Origin: Turritopsis dohrnii | Lineage: Eukaryota > Cnidaria > Hydrozoa > Anthoathecata > Oceaniidae | Assembly (NCBI GenBank): GCA_027922465.2 | Contig: BQMF02000119.1 | Coordinates: 868,001 to 932,000 of the forward strand | Reading direction: 5' to 3' | DNA length: 64,000 nucleotides | Part shown: positions 63,237 to 64,000 of the stretch, piece after piece | Layout: every line of letters starts with the position of its first letter | Position numbering within the stretch: the first letter of the stretch is position 1 | The notes under the pieces: generated by a model | The model's input: the letters and a program-made list of their open reading frames with translations, nothing else | The model's database searches: none | What the model was told of the DNA's origin: nothing | Made by a program: the position numbers and the translations under genes

Positions 63237-63833
63237 ATGAATTTTAAAATTTATCCAAAACTACCCACTGCTCCTGAGGATTTGAATGAGCAGGAAAAGT
63301 TTAACGCAAGCGTAATAAATTCTGAGTTTGAAGAGTTGATAAAACTTAAGAACAAGTTTAGTATCAAGCTCAAGAGATACAACAAGGCGATAGAACGATC
63401 GATGCTACTAAATGCTAGCTCAAGCGCTATAACCATTGGCTCCGGCATCGGTTCAATTGCAACAGGGGCTACTATTATCGGAATACCTATTTCTGCGGGA
63501 TTAGGTGGTGTAGCCCTAGCCGGCTCTATCTGTACCGGACTTACCACAGCTGTCATCAAAAGATATCAAAAGAAAGTAGAAAAAGTGATAAAATTATATG
63601 ATATTGTTACATCCTCAATCGCTGTCTTCGAAACAAGTATCTCACAGGCGCTGACTGATGGGAGGATCAATTACAAAGAATTCCAGGTTTTGCAGGGAAC
63701 ATATTACAAAGCTTTAGAAGGACTCAGTTCTACAGATAGAAAGATGGAGACTGAAACTCAAAATCAATTTCAAAAAAGTTTGATGGTAGAACTCCAAAAC
63801 TTGAAAAAGTCAATAAACGAAAATGGTTACTAG
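63237..63833 (+). CDS. p198 glycine-rich membrane protein, copy D
   Basis: 198 residues, intact, starting MNFKIYPK. Central Gly/Ala/Ile hydrophobic stretch and native C-terminus as in copy B. Confidence 0.7.
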   Translation: MNFKIYPKLPTAPEDLNEQEKFNASVINSEFEELIKLKNKFSIKLKRYNKAIERSMLLNASSSAITIGSGIGSIATGATIIGIPISAGLGGVALAGSICTGLTTAVIKRYQKKVEKVIKLYDIVTSSIAVFETSISQALTDGRINYKEFQVLQGTYYKALEGLSSTDRKMETETQNQFQKSLMVELQNLKKSINENGY

Positions 63834-63902
63834 GATGTGTGGTTATGTGTTCCTCAATTTGAAAAAGTGATATAAAGAAATATGATCACAAGTATATAGA
63901 CA

Positions 63903-64000
63903 ATGGAATTCCCAACAGTTGATACATTTGAACAAACAATCAACAAGCAAAACAAGGAACAAATGGCAGAGATCATAAAGTGGCGAGAGCTACCTGAAAA
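63903..64000 (+). CDS. endpiece protein, copy D, cut by window end
   Basis: Starts MEFPTVDTFEQ like the copy B gene (31810 downward), then differs before the shared KWREL. Only the first 32 codons are visible. Confidence 0.55.
   Translation, partial: MEFPTVDTFEQTINKQNKEQMAEIIKWRELPE

Larger units (their letters stand above)
55355..64000. mobile_element. virus-like element copy D (most complete, inverted halves)
   Basis: Capsid half 55355-59250 reads ATPase(-), capsid(-), penton(-), p386(+), as in A-C. The membrane-protein half 59870-64000 follows on the other side of p386 and in the opposite orientation from A and B. It continues past the window end. Genes L214 and p114, damaged in A and B, are whole here. 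Confidence 0.75.

Overview
The window is AT-rich eukaryotic DNA. Several genes have short GT-AG introns, and transposon relics are packed together. The mix suggests a cnidarian, perhaps a Hydra-like hydrozoan: pogo/Tigger, Harbinger, KIAA1958/Crypton-like, RAG1-like, Gypsy and LINE relics, a HIRAN-domain protein, and integrated capsid-encoding virus-like elements. The species is an inference from repeat families, and no ordinary host housekeeping gene was recognised.

Layout. 0-3 kb: a decayed pogo/Tigger-type transposase on the minus strand, split by a 774-bp element with terminal inverted repeats, TA target duplication and a transposase tail ending in a PCNA-box. 3-8 kb: fragments of an unnamed transposon-type family and three short MITEs side by side. 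8-9.5 kb: 5'-truncated LINE reverse transcriptase. 9.7-12.4 kb: Myb/SANT-like pseudogene, HIRAN-like ORF, KIAA1958-like pseudogene. 14-17.8 kb: tegument-type cysteine protease relic with a mutated 2A-like motif, then a PIF/Harbinger pair (dead HARBI1 nuclease, apparently intact two-exon Myb partner). 18-19.3 kb: OB-fold ssDNA-binding-type pseudogene. 19.9-23.1 kb and 51.1-54.7 kb: two multi-exon RAG1-like pseudogenes (N-terminal zinc region, RING, core-like region).

25.1-44.4 kb and 55.4-64.0 kb: four copies (A-D) of a virus-like element of the Polinton-like/adintovirus-like general type. Each has part or all of a set comprising an A32-like packaging ATPase, a probable double-jelly-roll major capsid protein, a probable penton/minor capsid protein, a conserved 386-aa protein (p386), a 427-430-aa coiled-coil membrane protein (p427), a glycine-rich membrane protein (p198) and several small membrane proteins. 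A and B are near-identical direct repeats with a period near 6.87 kb. C holds only the capsid half. D is the most complete, runs off the window end, and has the capsid half inverted relative to the membrane-protein half. No polymerase, protease or integrase of the element lies inside the window.

The most striking gene is an 81-aa ORF in A and B with the signature of the PPP1R15 (GADD34) family, whose members recruit PP1 to dephosphorylate eIF2alpha; its setting predicts a viral counter to host translation shut-off. The array also shows a p427 segment that differs sharply between otherwise near-identical copies, hairpins between convergent genes, 44-bp iterons, and a dispersed repeat at the rearrangement points. 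44.5-50.6 kb holds a Tigger-type gene with a C-terminal PHD finger, an unknown transposon-type pseudogene and a Gypsy fragment with an internal 437-bp tandem duplication.
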